Source of the DNA: Melanocharis versteri
Taxonomy: Eukaryota > Chordata > Aves > Passeriformes > Melanocharitidae
Length of the DNA stretch: 64,000 nt
Reading direction: 5' to 3'
Assembly: GCA_013397845.1 (NCBI GenBank)
Contig: VZTG01006782.1
Location: 63,560 to 127,559 of the forward strand
This document shows positions 11,900 through 23,360 of the stretch, piece after piece. The notes beneath the pieces are model-generated. The model had not been told where the DNA came from, did no database searches, and saw only the letters and a program-made list of their open reading frames with translations. The translations under genes were made by a program, and so were the position numbers. Position 1 is the stretch's first letter, and the number at the start of each line of letters is the position of its first letter.

Positions 11900-13650
11900 C
11901 TGGGTGACATGGCAATGAGTACGACCCATCACTAGCTCAGAGTCTCTGTTGCATAATAAGATTTAAGGTTTATGACCTACAAACAATCGCTTGGTGGCTC
12001 AGGACAGGCTGCGGGGAGCCGCCTCACACACACGGAATTATCTGGATTCCCAAATGGAGTGATTTGCGTGTGGCACATCTGGTCTACGACCGCCAACGAA
12101 TGAGTCTATGGGCTAATATGGACGAGTAACAGGCTGATGGAGAAACCATGATTGTAAAATGATTTGAAAAATATCTCAAGTTCTTTTGGATACAAAACAA
12201 AAATAAGAGAATACAGTCATAGTCAGTGTTTCAATTCCTAGGGGGGTTAATTTGAAAAAAAAAATAACATCAGTTTTACTATCAGCATAACAGCATGTGC
12301 GGGTTCTTGTACGGAGGGTGTAGGTTGCCTACAGCCGGCGTCAATTTAAACTTCCAGATAATGGGATTTAACGAATAGGGCTCTATGGATCCAAGCCGTC
12401 AGCAGCTCTCTGCTGTGTTATCCCTACGCTTTCAATCAGACCAAGGCTCTGCTTTTATCTGCCACGCTCGTTCGCGTTGATGGTGCCTGTAATATCAACT
12501 CGACAATGCATGTTCTACAACTACATCTACTGCTACCAGTACGACTACTACAGTGCATGCATTTAGTTCAGTCCCACAGATACATACACTCTAAGAACAG
12601 GCAAGGGGAGATGTGAAATGTTTTACGGGACGACAGGTGTTTTGTTTTTTAAGTAAGGGAAATTAATAAAAAACATCAAAAGAAAGAAAGTGTACAAAAA
12701 AATAGAGACATTTCTCAAGAGTTGATATGAGTCGTTTCTTGAACCGTTTCGTCCGAACAAGCAAAAAACATGCAACCAGCTGCTACTAACAAGAAGCTGG
12801 ACACTGAGAGAGGATTAATAGGTGTGGACAAACCTTCCCGCTGAGAGCGCTCAGAAGAGTGTTTGAGAGGAGGTGTGCACGTCCGAGTGTAAGAGAGGCC
12901 GGAAAGTTTGCCTCAGAGACACCCTCTCTCACAGCAGCCCCAACCAAGCAAGAGAGAAAACAACAAAACATAACTGCTCACACTCACCATCAAGGTCAGT
13001 AGCTCACGTTACGAGATTTGTTATAGCTGGCAAGTATAAAGTCCAGTAAGGGGTTGTTGGGGCGCAGGGCTCAAAGGCAGCACTGGCAAGCCGGGACTGG
13101 GGCCCAAAATCCAGATGTGCCAGGGGTTGGGGCGGGGAGCAGCCCTGGCGCCGTGGCACTGCGCTGTCCCACTGCGCCGAGTGCCACCGGCCGGCTCGGC
13201 AGGCACAGCCTGCCCGAGGGAGCTGGGACAGGGCTGCACTAGCGTGGCCTTACGGGCTTTGTCTCCAGTCCTCAGGGAGGAATAGCTGGTAGCAACAGGT
13301 TGGGAACTGGAAAAATCTCAGGCTTGTCAATGAACCAAAGAGGAAGGAACGAAAGCCCTCTCCTGCCAAATTTTCCTCGTCTCGCTCTCCTGCCAGATGA
13401 ACCCCCTCCCATGTCAAATGCAAGAGAAAAATGTGCCCCCCCCATGACTGTATTTTAAAAAAAGCATTTACACGACAAAAATGTTTTACACGTAAAATAT
13501 GTCAGGTGGATTCAAAAGAAACGTGACACTGATAGTGAAGTTGTCTAGGAGGAGTTTGCAGCATTCAGACTTTTAACTTTGCTCGTTTTCCGTGGCTCAG
13601 GTCCCAATTCATTAAAAAAATACAAGAATGGGTGAGGTTGTCAAAACCAG
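11900..13650 (-). other. UTR-like, repeat-free AT-rich block
   Basis: This stretch lacks CR1 and other recognisable repeats, is AT-rich with homopolymer runs typical of long 3'UTRs, and has no open frame of note. It contains six UAG motifs on the transcribed strand (12550-12515), a small hairpin with a 6-bp stem (12319-12333), and a chance-like 39-nt interval with AG/GT borders at 13026-12988. It could be 3'UTR of a long MSI2 transcript, a conserved non-coding element, or plain intron; the sequence alone does not decide. Confidence 0.3.
12515..12550 (-). promoter_or_regulatory. Cluster of six UAG motifs (candidate Musashi-binding array)
   Basis: On the plus strand CTA occurs at 12515, 12521, 12527, 12533, 12545 and 12548, giving six UAG trinucleotides in 36 nt of the transcribed strand, five of them on a 6-nt grid. 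UAG is the core recognised by Musashi RRM1 and RRM2. The cluster lies in the gene's own transcribed strand, which suggests feedback, but binding is inferred. Confidence 0.4.
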
Positions 13651-16631
13651 TGGAGGGATTCGGCAGCACAGTCCCACCCGGAGCAAATGGATGTGGCCAG
13701 ACCTCTGTCTGCTGGAAGGACCTCAGCTATCACCTCATCACTGGGATGTCCACTGGGGACGTGATTTATGACGAGCAGCACCGCCGTGCTCACCCTGCCG
13801 GCACGCGAGCAGCGACGCGGGACGTGAATTTATGGTGGCACTGAGCACGAGGACAGGGACACGTCCCTCTCTGCCCGCTGTAGGACAGACCTGCCGTGAC
13901 ACAGAAGAACCTGTTTATCTAGCAAGGTCAGCTGGTGACACGCTGCCATAGAAAAAGAAGGGGCGAGGGCAGGGAGGAGGCCCCGAGCAGGTACCTGCCC
14001 CCGGCGGGCTCCTTCTGCTGACTCAGCAAACATGCAGGTGTCCCAAGAGGAGGAATGTCACCCCAGGGACAAACCAAGGTGGTCAGTGCCCAGGGGCTCG
14101 GAGTGAGAGGGCTGCAGCTTCCTGGGGAGACCAAGACACGCACCTGAAGGTGGATGCTCTCTGCGGGTGCTCAGTCTCCGTGCTGGCACCGATGCCAGGA
14201 AGGTGGGGAAGAGCCGGCGGGACGGGGCCGGAGAACAGAGAAGGTCAATTTTGGGTGAGCTGAGGGGCTGGAGTGCTGCTGAAGAGGCAGCCGTGATGGG
14301 GACATTGATGACATGGGTTGTCATCAATGCTTTCCAGGAACCTCCTGGACAATGCTTGCTCTGTGCTGGGGCCACTCCAGCAGCCCCGGGCAGAGCTCTC
14401 CCGGTGAGCCGGGGGTGGTGGGATGTCCCTGCCCGGGTGTTTCCCAGCTCTTTCCCATTTCCTGGCTGCAAGGGGCCAGTTAGGGCCAGCCGTGCTGTGC
14501 TCTGTGCTTTGGACCAGGCACGCGTGAAGGAGGGCTGTGCGAATTTGTGAAGGAAAAACAAAAACCCAGCTGAAGAGGAGAGAAGGAAAAAAACCCAGCC
14601 ATTTTTCTTGTAATGAATCGGGCCCGTACACTGCAGCGCAAGATCGATCGGACTCCACTGCTCCTGGATACAATTCACTACCATTGCTGATGGAGTGGCA
14701 AACCCAGGATGTCCCTTCCGAAACCGGCTTTGGATGGAGATGACTCTACGGATCCCCCCGTTCCCAGACCACGGCTGGGTGTGGATGTGAGCGGGGCCGC
14801 TGACAAACCCACCTTCCTCCTTGAGACCTCGGGGCTGGGGGCGGGACGGGGGCTCTTTGGATTCAGTTTTGGGGTTTTTGCCAGTTTTGTGCACGCAGGC
14901 AATTTTGAGGCTTGAAAAGACGTTTCCAAACACCATACTGCTCTTTAAACTTGCCAGAAAGGGTGTTGTTAATTTAGGGTTAGATTTTAGTTTTGTATTG
15001 CAAGTTCAAATCAAAAAAACAAAAAAACCGAAAAAACAAATCAGAAAACCCAACAAAAGAGAAACCAAAAAACACTCAAATTAAAGACAAATGATTTTCA
15101 GGCACAGAATTGATCAATGCTCAGTTCAGTTGTAATGGGCACCAAAAGCACTCCGATTAAAAAAAATAATAATAATAATCAGGGAAGCAACGTTAATCCA
15201 GCCAAACCCTCTGTGCCTTGCTAAGGGGCAACTCACCAGGTCTGTTTGCACGTAAAACAAAACCTGAAGGGCAAAACATGAGGAAGAGGCAGAAACAATG
15301 AGGTCTGTTTTCCTGGAAGCATATGCAAAAGCAATCTTGGGTTTTGTTTGGGTTTGGGTTCTTTTTCTTCCCCTCTTTGGGTTTGTTTTTCCCCCTCTGT
15401 GCCGGGGCAGTAGGAGAAGCCGGGAGTTGGGGGATCCCCACAACCAGGCTGGCAAGTCACCCCTTAGGCGCTCTCTACATGCCACAGGATGGAACTGGTA
15501 CAGAGAGTCCTTTGTAGCCTGCAAGCAGTGCCAGTTTGCATGGAACGGAGTTCTCCTGGTGTCTTTCTTTGGCCTCCACGGCATCAGGCTCTCGCTCGAG
15601 ACACACCTGGGCCCGCGCCCACCTCCTGCTCCCTGACGCAGTCGGGGCTTTTCGGGAAGAGCCTCCTCAACCCGGCGGCGCTGCCGGAAAAGCCACCGCG
15701 AGCCCCCAGCCCAGCCAGGAGTGAGCTGGGAGCTGCTGCCAGCCCCGTGTCCTCCGAGGAGATGCAGGGACAGAGGACACGGGGCTGGCAGCGGCTCTGT
15801 CCCGGCAGCGGCTCCGTCCTGGCCTGCTTCGGGAGCCCACGGCTCACTGAGGGCTGCTCTGAACTCTGTCACCTGAGCAAAGTGCTGATTCACGTGTTCA
15901 GCAAAATTTAAACCTAAGGCAGTAACGGCAATTGGCAATGATTTATTTACTTATTTCCCTTAAGGGGAAAAAAACAAGTAAAAAGTTTTCGGAAGGACAG
16001 AAGAAAAGCTTTGTTGTTCCTCACGGAAGCAGCGAGGTTGGAGCAGGCAGGGATGGTGAACTGTCAGCCACGTGCTGGTGCCGATGGCACGAGTGATGCC
16101 ATCCCAAGGGACACGGCCCCTCACCATGGGAATGCCCTGTGCTGGCCATGGTGGAGGAGGTGACAGCAGCTCCAGGCATGGCGGGAGCACCCAGAGCTGC
16201 TGCCACCACCTCAACCCAACCCCAGCTTCCTGTGAGAAACCAAAACTTTTTTTCCAAAAACCACAAATTAATCTTTTTTGGGGTGTCTTTTAGAGCCTCG
16301 AATTTAAACCGAACAAATAGAGAAACCAACACAATAAAGAAAAAAAGAAAGAAACAAATTGGAATATCTACCCTGGTTTTGGCAGTTCTCACGCCAATCT
16401 CCTGCAGGTGCTCCAGCCCCCGTGGCCTCTGCTTGTAGCTTGGGTTTGGGGTTGGGATTGATTACTTATTTTTTCTCTAATTTTTTTTTTTTGATTGATT
16501 GTTTTCAGGTCCCCGGGATAAGTGTGAGGAAAATCAGAGAAATGATGGAGAGCTGCAGCCACACAGAATACCGACAGAGCTTTTACCTGACCCTGCACTC
16601 TGAGGGTTTGCTCTTCCACGGGCCCCCCTAC

Positions 16632-16694
16632 CTGATCCTCTTGCTGCCGCCACGGCTGCCGCTGCTACTGGTCCATAAGCCGCTGCCGGAAAAC
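16632..16694 (-). CDS. MSI2: MSI2 coding exon: Ala-rich segment of the long isoform
   Basis: This 63-nt exon encodes FPAAAYGPVAAAAVAAARGS with split Gly codons at both ends. The acceptor is a pyrimidine tract ending CACGGCCAG at 16695 and the donor is TCAG|GTAGGG at 16632/16631. The peptide is identical to the mammalian MSI2 long-isoform segment as I remember it. The alanines use mixed GCN codons, so this is not a simple repeat expansion. The phase allows the next exon to add either of the continuations known for MSI2, neither of which I could find below this point. If the intron were retained, the frame would run a further 30 or so residues before a stop, giving a tail I do not recognise. 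Confidence 0.95.
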
Positions 16695-17162
16695 CTGGCC
16701 GTGGAGAAAAGGAGAAGGGTAAAGACAGAAGCCAGCGGGTACCGCGAGTCTCTGCGGGGCACAGGGTTCCGGAGCTCGCCATCCCGGCTCTCCGTGCCAC
16801 CAGCGGCCACCGCGCCTGGGAACGGCCGAGCCCTGGCCAGGTGCCCGCTGCCAGTGGTCCCTGCCGGCACAAATCCCCTTGGCACAGGAGGAATGGGGCT
16901 CCTGGCCATGGCACGCCGTGGAGCCAAGGAGGACAGGCTGGAGGCAGAGCCTGCAGCGCTCGGCTCGTGTCGCCACGCTCCCGCAGGAACGGGGTCAGCC
17001 CGCTCGGCAAGCAACCAGGGAATTCTCTTCCGGGCTTATTTGCAAGTGATAATAACGTGCTGGTCTATCGACAAAGCAGTAATGGAAAATATGAGGAGGT
17101 CCTCATGTCAAGATCACAAATTCGCTGGGATCAAGCAGAAAAAATTCAATGGAATGTGGTTT

Positions 17163-17196
17163 AAAAAAGAAAGAAAGAAAGAAAGAAAGAAAGGAA
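17163..17196. repeat. (GAAA)n microsatellite
   Basis: About eight GAAA units, with minor variation at the end. Confidence 0.95.
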
Positions 17197-20100
17197 AAAG
17201 CTCTTGAAAGCAAACCAGCCGCAGATCAAGGAGCTCTATGACATCTCCCCTGCTCCAGGGAACCGAGCCCTTGAAGAGGAATGGAATGCTGCCAGCAAGA
17301 TTGCAGATTTAATGTCTTTACTTAATTAATATTCAAAAGATCTGCCAGAGACTCTGACTTTCAATATATGTATTTTAAGAGGGCAATGGCAAAGTCCAGG
17401 CAATCAGCAAGAGCCCCAAACCCCAAAGTCAATGACTCCAGGGAGATTCCTGGTCTCCAGGAGCTCCAACTGCTCCTGCAACCCGACAGGACAAGCCCAG
17501 GGTGGCCACCACAATGGAATCTGGCCCTTGAGCAGGCACCAGGACCGTGATCACAGCTGCTTTGCAAGGCTGAGGAACCACAGGACAACAACCGAGGCAC
17601 TGAGAAAGAGAAGAGTGAGACCGAGAGCAAGAGAGCGAGCCCAGCACACTACAGCCCACTACCTCCAGCACTATGGCTCAGCTACAGCTCAGCTGCCAGG
17701 GCAAGGAGCAGAGAACTAGGCTAGAGTGTCTTGAAGCTACTTAAAACATCAATCAAAAAAAGACATACTTGCATTTAAATATGGTAATAGGGCTGTTGGG
17801 GGAAAAAAAAATAGCACAGGTAAATGTATGCAGAGGATCCCCAGGCTGGTGCACAGAGGCCAGCACTGCACAGCCAACCCGGGTCCTCCTGGGGGACCTG
17901 TCTGCTGGTAACTACAGCCTCCGTGGAGAGGGATGTGGGGGGGAAGCACACCCAGCCTGGGGGATGCCATAACCACTGTTGAACCTGAGTGTTAAATTCC
18001 CTCTCACTGGCGACGGAGTCATCAAGCCTGGGTGGGTCCCCCGACATATCATTAGGGCTGCAGTGAGAAGACTTTGGTGCTAAGAGTCAAACCAATCTCC
18101 AAAGAGCAAGGAAAGCATCTGCAGGGCAAGGGCTGAGGCTCCGGGGCTTCATTTCCATGCAGAGCCATGGCTGGGCCGAGCTCCGAGCCCTCCCACTGCG
18201 GCTCAGGCAGGAGCAGAGCTGGCACTGTCCCCCGTCCCTCCCTGCCCACCACGGCGCACGGTCCAAGAGCAGTGTCCTCAGCGTTCCCATGGCACCTCCA
18301 CGAGCAGCTGGCCACCCGCAGACCTCTCATTTGGAGGCTCCAGGGGCTCCCTAAACCATCCGTACGGGATCGGAGGAGCCGTGGATTTTCCATGGAATGA
18401 AATGCCTCTGCCAAAACCAATCAAATACCCTTCAAATCACCAAGCATCCCCTGAGAACAGCACAAAAAACAGGGCTGGAAAGTTTGTTTCTCTTGTTCAG
18501 CTGCCAGGGACGCTCAGGATCTATTTGAAATGCAGGACAAAAAGTTTTGCCATGCAAAAGAAGAGTGAAATAACAAGGGTGGAGAAGGCGCTCCACAGAA
18601 AGAGCCCGAACAAAGGCTCCGTTATTGCATTCCAGTGGACAGATGTGTGAAAAATTAATCCCTCCGGCCCCGAAGAGAGCTTTTATCCCAGTTCTGAGAT
18701 AAAAGCATCCCTGCGACACGGCACTCCAAACAGCTCGAGTGTGATTGCTGCTCGCGCTCCGTGCGGGAACGCCGCAGGCGGAGCAGCCGCGGCACAGGCT
18801 CCAGGAGCGGGAGATGGAAACAGGGATTGATTATCAAGATTGGCAAAACCCTCCTCACTGATACACTCACAGGATGGCTCCATCTCTGGAGGATCCCCAA
18901 ATCAATCCAACCTACTGAAAGCAATCGATCCCCCGCTAAAATGCCCTTTGCCAGGCACCACGTCCATCGGCTGGCTCAGCTGGGAACAGCTTCCCTGTCA
19001 CCGCCGTCGAGCCACCTATGCTGTGTGACCTGCCACCACTGTGCCAGCTCGCTGTGGTACCTCTGTGATGCTGCTCCTGAGCCCCTCGGCAGTGATGGGC
19101 AGCTGACACCATCCCTGTCTGCCTGATGGGGATCCCAGCACGGGGCACTGGGAACGCCTCCCAGAGCTGGAGCAGGGGACAAGGAGAACTTGTAGCCAGC
19201 AGTGTGGGAACAGCAGCCCAGTGCCCCTGTTCTCCCTCAGCAGTGCCTGGAAAGTGCAGGCATCTCCAGGAGACAGCAGTGGCTTTGGGGACTGCTGCTG
19301 TCTCCCACGGAGGGCTGTGGGGTGTCAGCAGGCCCTTTGCTCCCTGTACCAGCTGCCAAGGGGCTCCCAGTTCATTCTTAACAAGCAGCTTGGAGGTAAC
19401 TGGGTGCCAGGAATGGGTGCCTGGACAAGAGTGCCTTGAAGCCAAGGGGAGCACTGACAGCAGCATCTCTGGATCCCACCCTGGAGAAGCAGGAGCATGG
19501 CCAGCACCAGCCCCACTCCCTCCGAGCCCTCTGAAGTCACCTGGAAAATCGAAAGGGTGGAGGGAGAGATCAAATCATTCCTGGTGTTTGTTTAAGGTGC
19601 TGATTCCTGCTCAAATGATCCCTGTGCTCTGTGTGCCTGCTGCTCCCAGCTGCCCAGAGGAAACAAAGCCCAGAGCATTTCAAAGGCCAGCAGTGCCCAC
19701 TTTAGAAACTGCAATTAGAAGGTATTTTACAATAAACGTTTTGCACTGGGCTCACACACTGCCCAGGAAAGCCCTGAGGATTCACAGCAATTTCATGCTC
19801 TCTCATTGCTCAGAATGAGCCAAAACCAGCGTTCCAAGTGCAATTTTTCACAGATAAATTTTCCTGCTTCCTGCATCAATAGTTTCACTTTAAACAGTGA
19901 AGCAGTGAGGGAAGATGGACAGATCTGGGTTATATTCTTTGCCCTGAGGTCCCAGATCCAGTCCACGGCTGTTGTCTCTCCAAGGCACAGGTGAGTTTGG
20001 GAGAAGGGGGATCCCAGATGGCACAGCCCTGGAGCAGCAGGTCTGGGCTGGAGCACGCAGCCCTGCTGTCTTGCTCTGGGCACTGCAGTGGGAGTCCAGG

Positions 20101-20529
20101 ATTTAGAGGATTTTCCAGGGGCTCTGTGAACAAATCTGGCGAGCACGATGCTGCCTGAGCAGGGCCAGTCTTCACACAAGCTCCAGGGGCTCACCAGGTC
20201 TCTGCCCTGCTTCATCTCCTGCTCTGGTGGGACCATTCCTTCTTAAATCACTGAGTTCTCCTGCCCTCCAGCCTGGGCTTGGCTACAAGGCAACCACAAG
20301 GGAAAAACACTAGAACCATTTGCACCCCTTCCTGCAGCTCTGGCCCTAAGAGAAATCACCAACTCCTTCAGCCCTGCTCTGATCAGCCTTTGAACACCCC
20401 AAATATCTTGCATCCCCAAAGCACACACAACCCTATCCTCTACAACCAGTCAGACAATAGGAATCAACCCAAAAAGAAGTCACAAAGATCACGAAATTAG
20501 TTCTTACATCAAAAAATATCATGCAAAGG

Positions 20530-20600
20530 ATTTCCTCTGCTTTAATGGCTAAAGCACTTGGGCACCTGAGGTCGCATGTTCAGACTTCAGCAACGAGCAC
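20530..20600 (+). mobile_element. tRNA-like relic (possible SINE head)
   Basis: TGGCTAAAGC at 20546 fits the pol III A-box pattern, and GAGGTCGCATGTTC some 20 nt later resembles a tRNA variable-arm/T-arm junction with a degenerate B-box. The anticodon arm is too short for a tRNA and the acceptor ends do not pair, so this is not a functional tRNA gene. Confidence 0.3.
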
Positions 20601-21014
20601 AGGGATTTAAAATACGAATAAAAGTGGATGTTGAGATGCTCAAACCACCACCTGACTTCAGGAAATAGCCAAAATCATGGAACAGGCACGGAGAATTAAA
20701 TAAAAGCCATCATGAAACTGCAACTAAGAAGCAACCCCCTTGCTCTGCGTTCACGGGGTGTTTGGAGCACTCACACACGAGCAGCAGATGGAGACTGGTC
20801 TGTGCAGGGTGTTTTGGGGGTCCCTGTGCTGAGGGGATCGAGCTCAGAGGCTCCTTCACCCCCAGCACTTCACCTCTTACACCCCAGGTGCTCCCCAGCG
20901 TGCTGACCTGAACCCCGGACCTTCAGGAAGATCACTCCATCTCCCAGGAAAAAAGTGCAAAGGCTGGAATATGAATCCATGTGCAGGCTGAGCAGGGAGA
21001 GGATCAGCCAGGGG

Positions 21015-21286
21015 GCTGATCCCCCCTTTCCAAGCGGCATTCCCAGGGGGCTAATCCCCCCTTTCCAAGAGGGGTTCCTAGGAGCTGATCCCCCCTTTCC
21101 AAGAGGCATTCCCAGGAGCTGAGCCCCCCTTTCCAAGCGGCGTTCCCAGGAGCTGATCCCCCCTTTCCAAGCAGCATTCCCAGGAGCTGATCCCTGCTTT
21201 CCAAGCAGCATTCCCAGGAGCTGATCCCCCCTTTCCAAGCAGCATTCCCAGGAGCTGATTCCCCCTTTCCAAGCAGCGTTCCCAGC
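21015..21286. repeat. 34-bp minisatellite, about 8 copies
   Basis: Units start at 21015, 21051, 21085, 21119, 21153, 21187, 21221 and 21255, a 34-bp period after a 36-bp first unit. Each unit consists of ctgatccccc, ctttccaag, a variable cgg/agg/cag triplet and attcccagga. Units differ at only a few positions. The unit length is not a multiple of three, so repeated open frames across it are an artefact. Confidence 0.95.
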
Positions 21287-22687
21287 AACTTTGATCAGCC
21301 CGAAAAGCTGCACCAGGCTCACAGCTGTCATTTCAGATGGGTTCTCGCTTGCATTATTCTTTCCATTAGGCAGTGTTATCCTCTTTGGAGGATCTTTAGG
21401 CTTCATTTCAAAAGTATCAGAGACTCAAAACCATGAAGCAGAAGAGCCTGGCAGTTTTTTTTTGAAGGCAGGCAGGCGTGGGTCCAATTTACCGGGCAAA
21501 AATGTCGTCTTTAATGGTGAACACACACAAGGGAAAGCTCCATCCCAAAACAATCCCTTTATGTTTAAAACCTTCATCTTCCGGGCTCTCTGTCTCACAC
21601 TCCCCCTCCCTTTCTGTAAGGAAACACGAATGAGAAAGAAAAAAACCTGCTACTACTCCAAGCTTTAGATGAACAACTCAGTGCTGAATATTTAGAGAAG
21701 AACATACACCCAGAGAAATCAAATGTTCCCTAGAACTGATCAAAGATCGGGGTTCGACCAAATCATTCACAGCTCATTACCACGGTTTAGTAGCAATTAA
21801 CTCCTCGGGATTTGATTGCAGACTCTACGAAGCTTTCTCAAAGTCCACAGGAATGTGGGGCAGCAAGCAGCCCTGCTTGGAATGTCCTGTGCTTCCCACC
21901 AGTGGCCCTGGTTTGTGCAGAGGTGGGACAGTGCCATCCACACCCCAGCTGATGAACGGGGCCCAGCACAGCGGGGCAGAGCTCCAGGGAAACAGGGCAG
22001 CACTTCCCTAAGGTTTTGATCAATTCTATTAACACTTTTAGCATTTCCAAGCCCGCTCCGAGTTCTGTATTGCAACAGCCCCTTAAGTGCTTCCCTGTGT
22101 CTTTTTCCACTGTGTTACATCAACCTTGTTAAAATCTATTTCAGCAAATTGGAGAATTTCAGCCAGAACACACCGTGCACCACGGACCCTCATCCCAGAG
22201 CCCCTGCACCATCCAGGGCACAGCCTGTGCAAGGCCTGTCCCACGCCTGACACCCCCGATGTCTGTTTGCAGATGGATGTTATGATGAGCCAACACTCCC
22301 ATTCTGGAATCCCAACAAAACAATAAATCCCAAATATAGTTAATTTAAGATTTGGCACTTCCACTTTATGTACAGTAAGTGACCCATTTTTCAGCTGTTG
22401 GGACTCTCAGGCCGTGGCTTTTAGGATGAGAATGGTGTATTTCTGCCCAGTAATTACTTTATGCATCAGTGAGACAAAGCCTTGTTTGTCTCCAAATTAT
22501 CATTCTGTGGCATTTCAAGTGCAATAACCCTTTTGCAGTTATTTCACTACGCTGCAAACTGGGAAACTTCTCAAAGGCAAACAGTTTATTCTAAAAAACC
22601 CTATTTATTCAAAAAACCACACACCATGAAGCAAAAGCCAGCTGATTCAGGTTATCAATATCCAATATCCAACCTAACCCTGCCCTC

Positions 22688-22884
22688 TGGCAGTTTGAAG
22701 CCATTCCTCCCTGTCCTGTCCCTCCAGGCCCGTGTAAATAGTCTCTCTCCATCTTTCCTGTGGGCTCCTCTGAAGCCTTCCCTTCTCCAGGATGAGTAAT
22801 TCCAATCCTCTCAGCCTTTCCTTGTAGGAGAGGTGTTCCATCCCTCTTACCATCTTGGTGGCCTCCTTTGGACCCACTACAACT
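22688..22884 (-). mobile_element. CR1 LINE fragment, more 5' segment
   Basis: Segments like cctgtcctgtccctccaggc, ccttctccaggatgagtaat and tctcagcctttccttgtagg match the region at the end of CR1 ORF2 and start of its 3'UTR, inverted. It lacks the 3' tip. Confidence 0.85.
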
Positions 22885-23229
22885 CATTTTAAAGGCCAAA
22901 ACCGAACACTTACCACGGACTTTTAATCAACAAGTTAAGGCTAAAGGAAATGATGGCTGCAGGGGCAGGAACTCCCAGGAGCTCAGTGGCCCCACGCTGC
23001 CTCGCAGCACAGCAGCTCTGAATCCCTGCATTTCAGTCACCTGCTGCTGGATGAACAAGGGCAGGTTGGATGGAACCACATTAAGGCATCTATTTGGAGT
23101 TCAGCAACGTGGCACTGATTTGCTTCAAGCCTCATTTCCGCTGCTCCAACGGTAAAGAAAATGAGCTATTTGGTTAAGCTGCTTGTCTCAATTTTTATGA
23201 ATGATCTAAACTATCTGGGTAAGTATTAT

Positions 23230-23360
23230 TTAAAGACAGGTCCTTGATGATGAACAAAGGCATAAAAAGAACTTGTGTCTGGAGGCTGAAGCTGGAAAAA
23301 TTCTACACAAAGAGGCAACTTCATAAAAGAGAAAGCAGTAAATCACAGGACAAGGTCATC
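23230..23360 (+). mobile_element. Possible old CR1-like fragment
   Basis: The stretch gtgtctggaggctgaagctg followed by gaaaaattctacac resembles a motif common in older reptile CR1-type 3' regions, from memory. Heavily decayed; the boundaries are guesses. Confidence 0.3.

Larger units (their letters stand above)
1..16631 (-). other. MSI2: Sequence 3' of the Ala-rich exon; final coding exons not located
   Basis: Transcribed downstream of 16632 in the long isoform. I looked on the minus strand for the expected last exons (motifs such as YGPASQDSG, NYISAASP and ATAFTNGYH) and did not find them. Contents are CR1 fragments at 4.5, 5.1, 7.9 and 9.8 kb, conserved-looking AT-rich blocks at about 5.55-5.85, 7.3-7.48 and 8.59-8.83 kb, and two UTR-like blocks at 1-700 and about 11.9-13.65 kb. 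The remainder is unannotated intronic or UTR sequence with chance open frames. Confidence 0.6.

Noticed and set aside
12319..12333. Small hairpin TGTAGG/CCTACA
   Set aside because: Only 6 bp with a 3-nt loop; too short to call a microRNA or structured element.
14058..14936. 292-codon open frame on the minus strand, same strand as MSI2
   Set aside because: The peptide matches no part of Musashi and has no domain. An overlapping minus frame and plus frames are equally open, so coding is unsupported.
15126..15938. 270-codon minus frame ending SAFGAHYN
   Set aside because: Considered as a long-isoform last exon, but it lacks the expected YGPASQDSG or ATAFTNGYH motifs and shows simple-sequence bias.
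16359..17207. 282-codon plus frame antisense to the Ala-rich exon
   Set aside because: Antisense shadow of the real MSI2 exon joined to GC-rich intron and the GAAA microsatellite.
19126..19818. 230-codon plus frame
   Set aside because: No homology recognised; the surroundings are ordinary intron.
20870..21406. 178-codon minus frame with repeated Trp/Gly/Leu units
   Set aside because: Product of the 34-bp minisatellite. The unit is not a multiple of three and all frames are open, so the protein repeat is an artefact.
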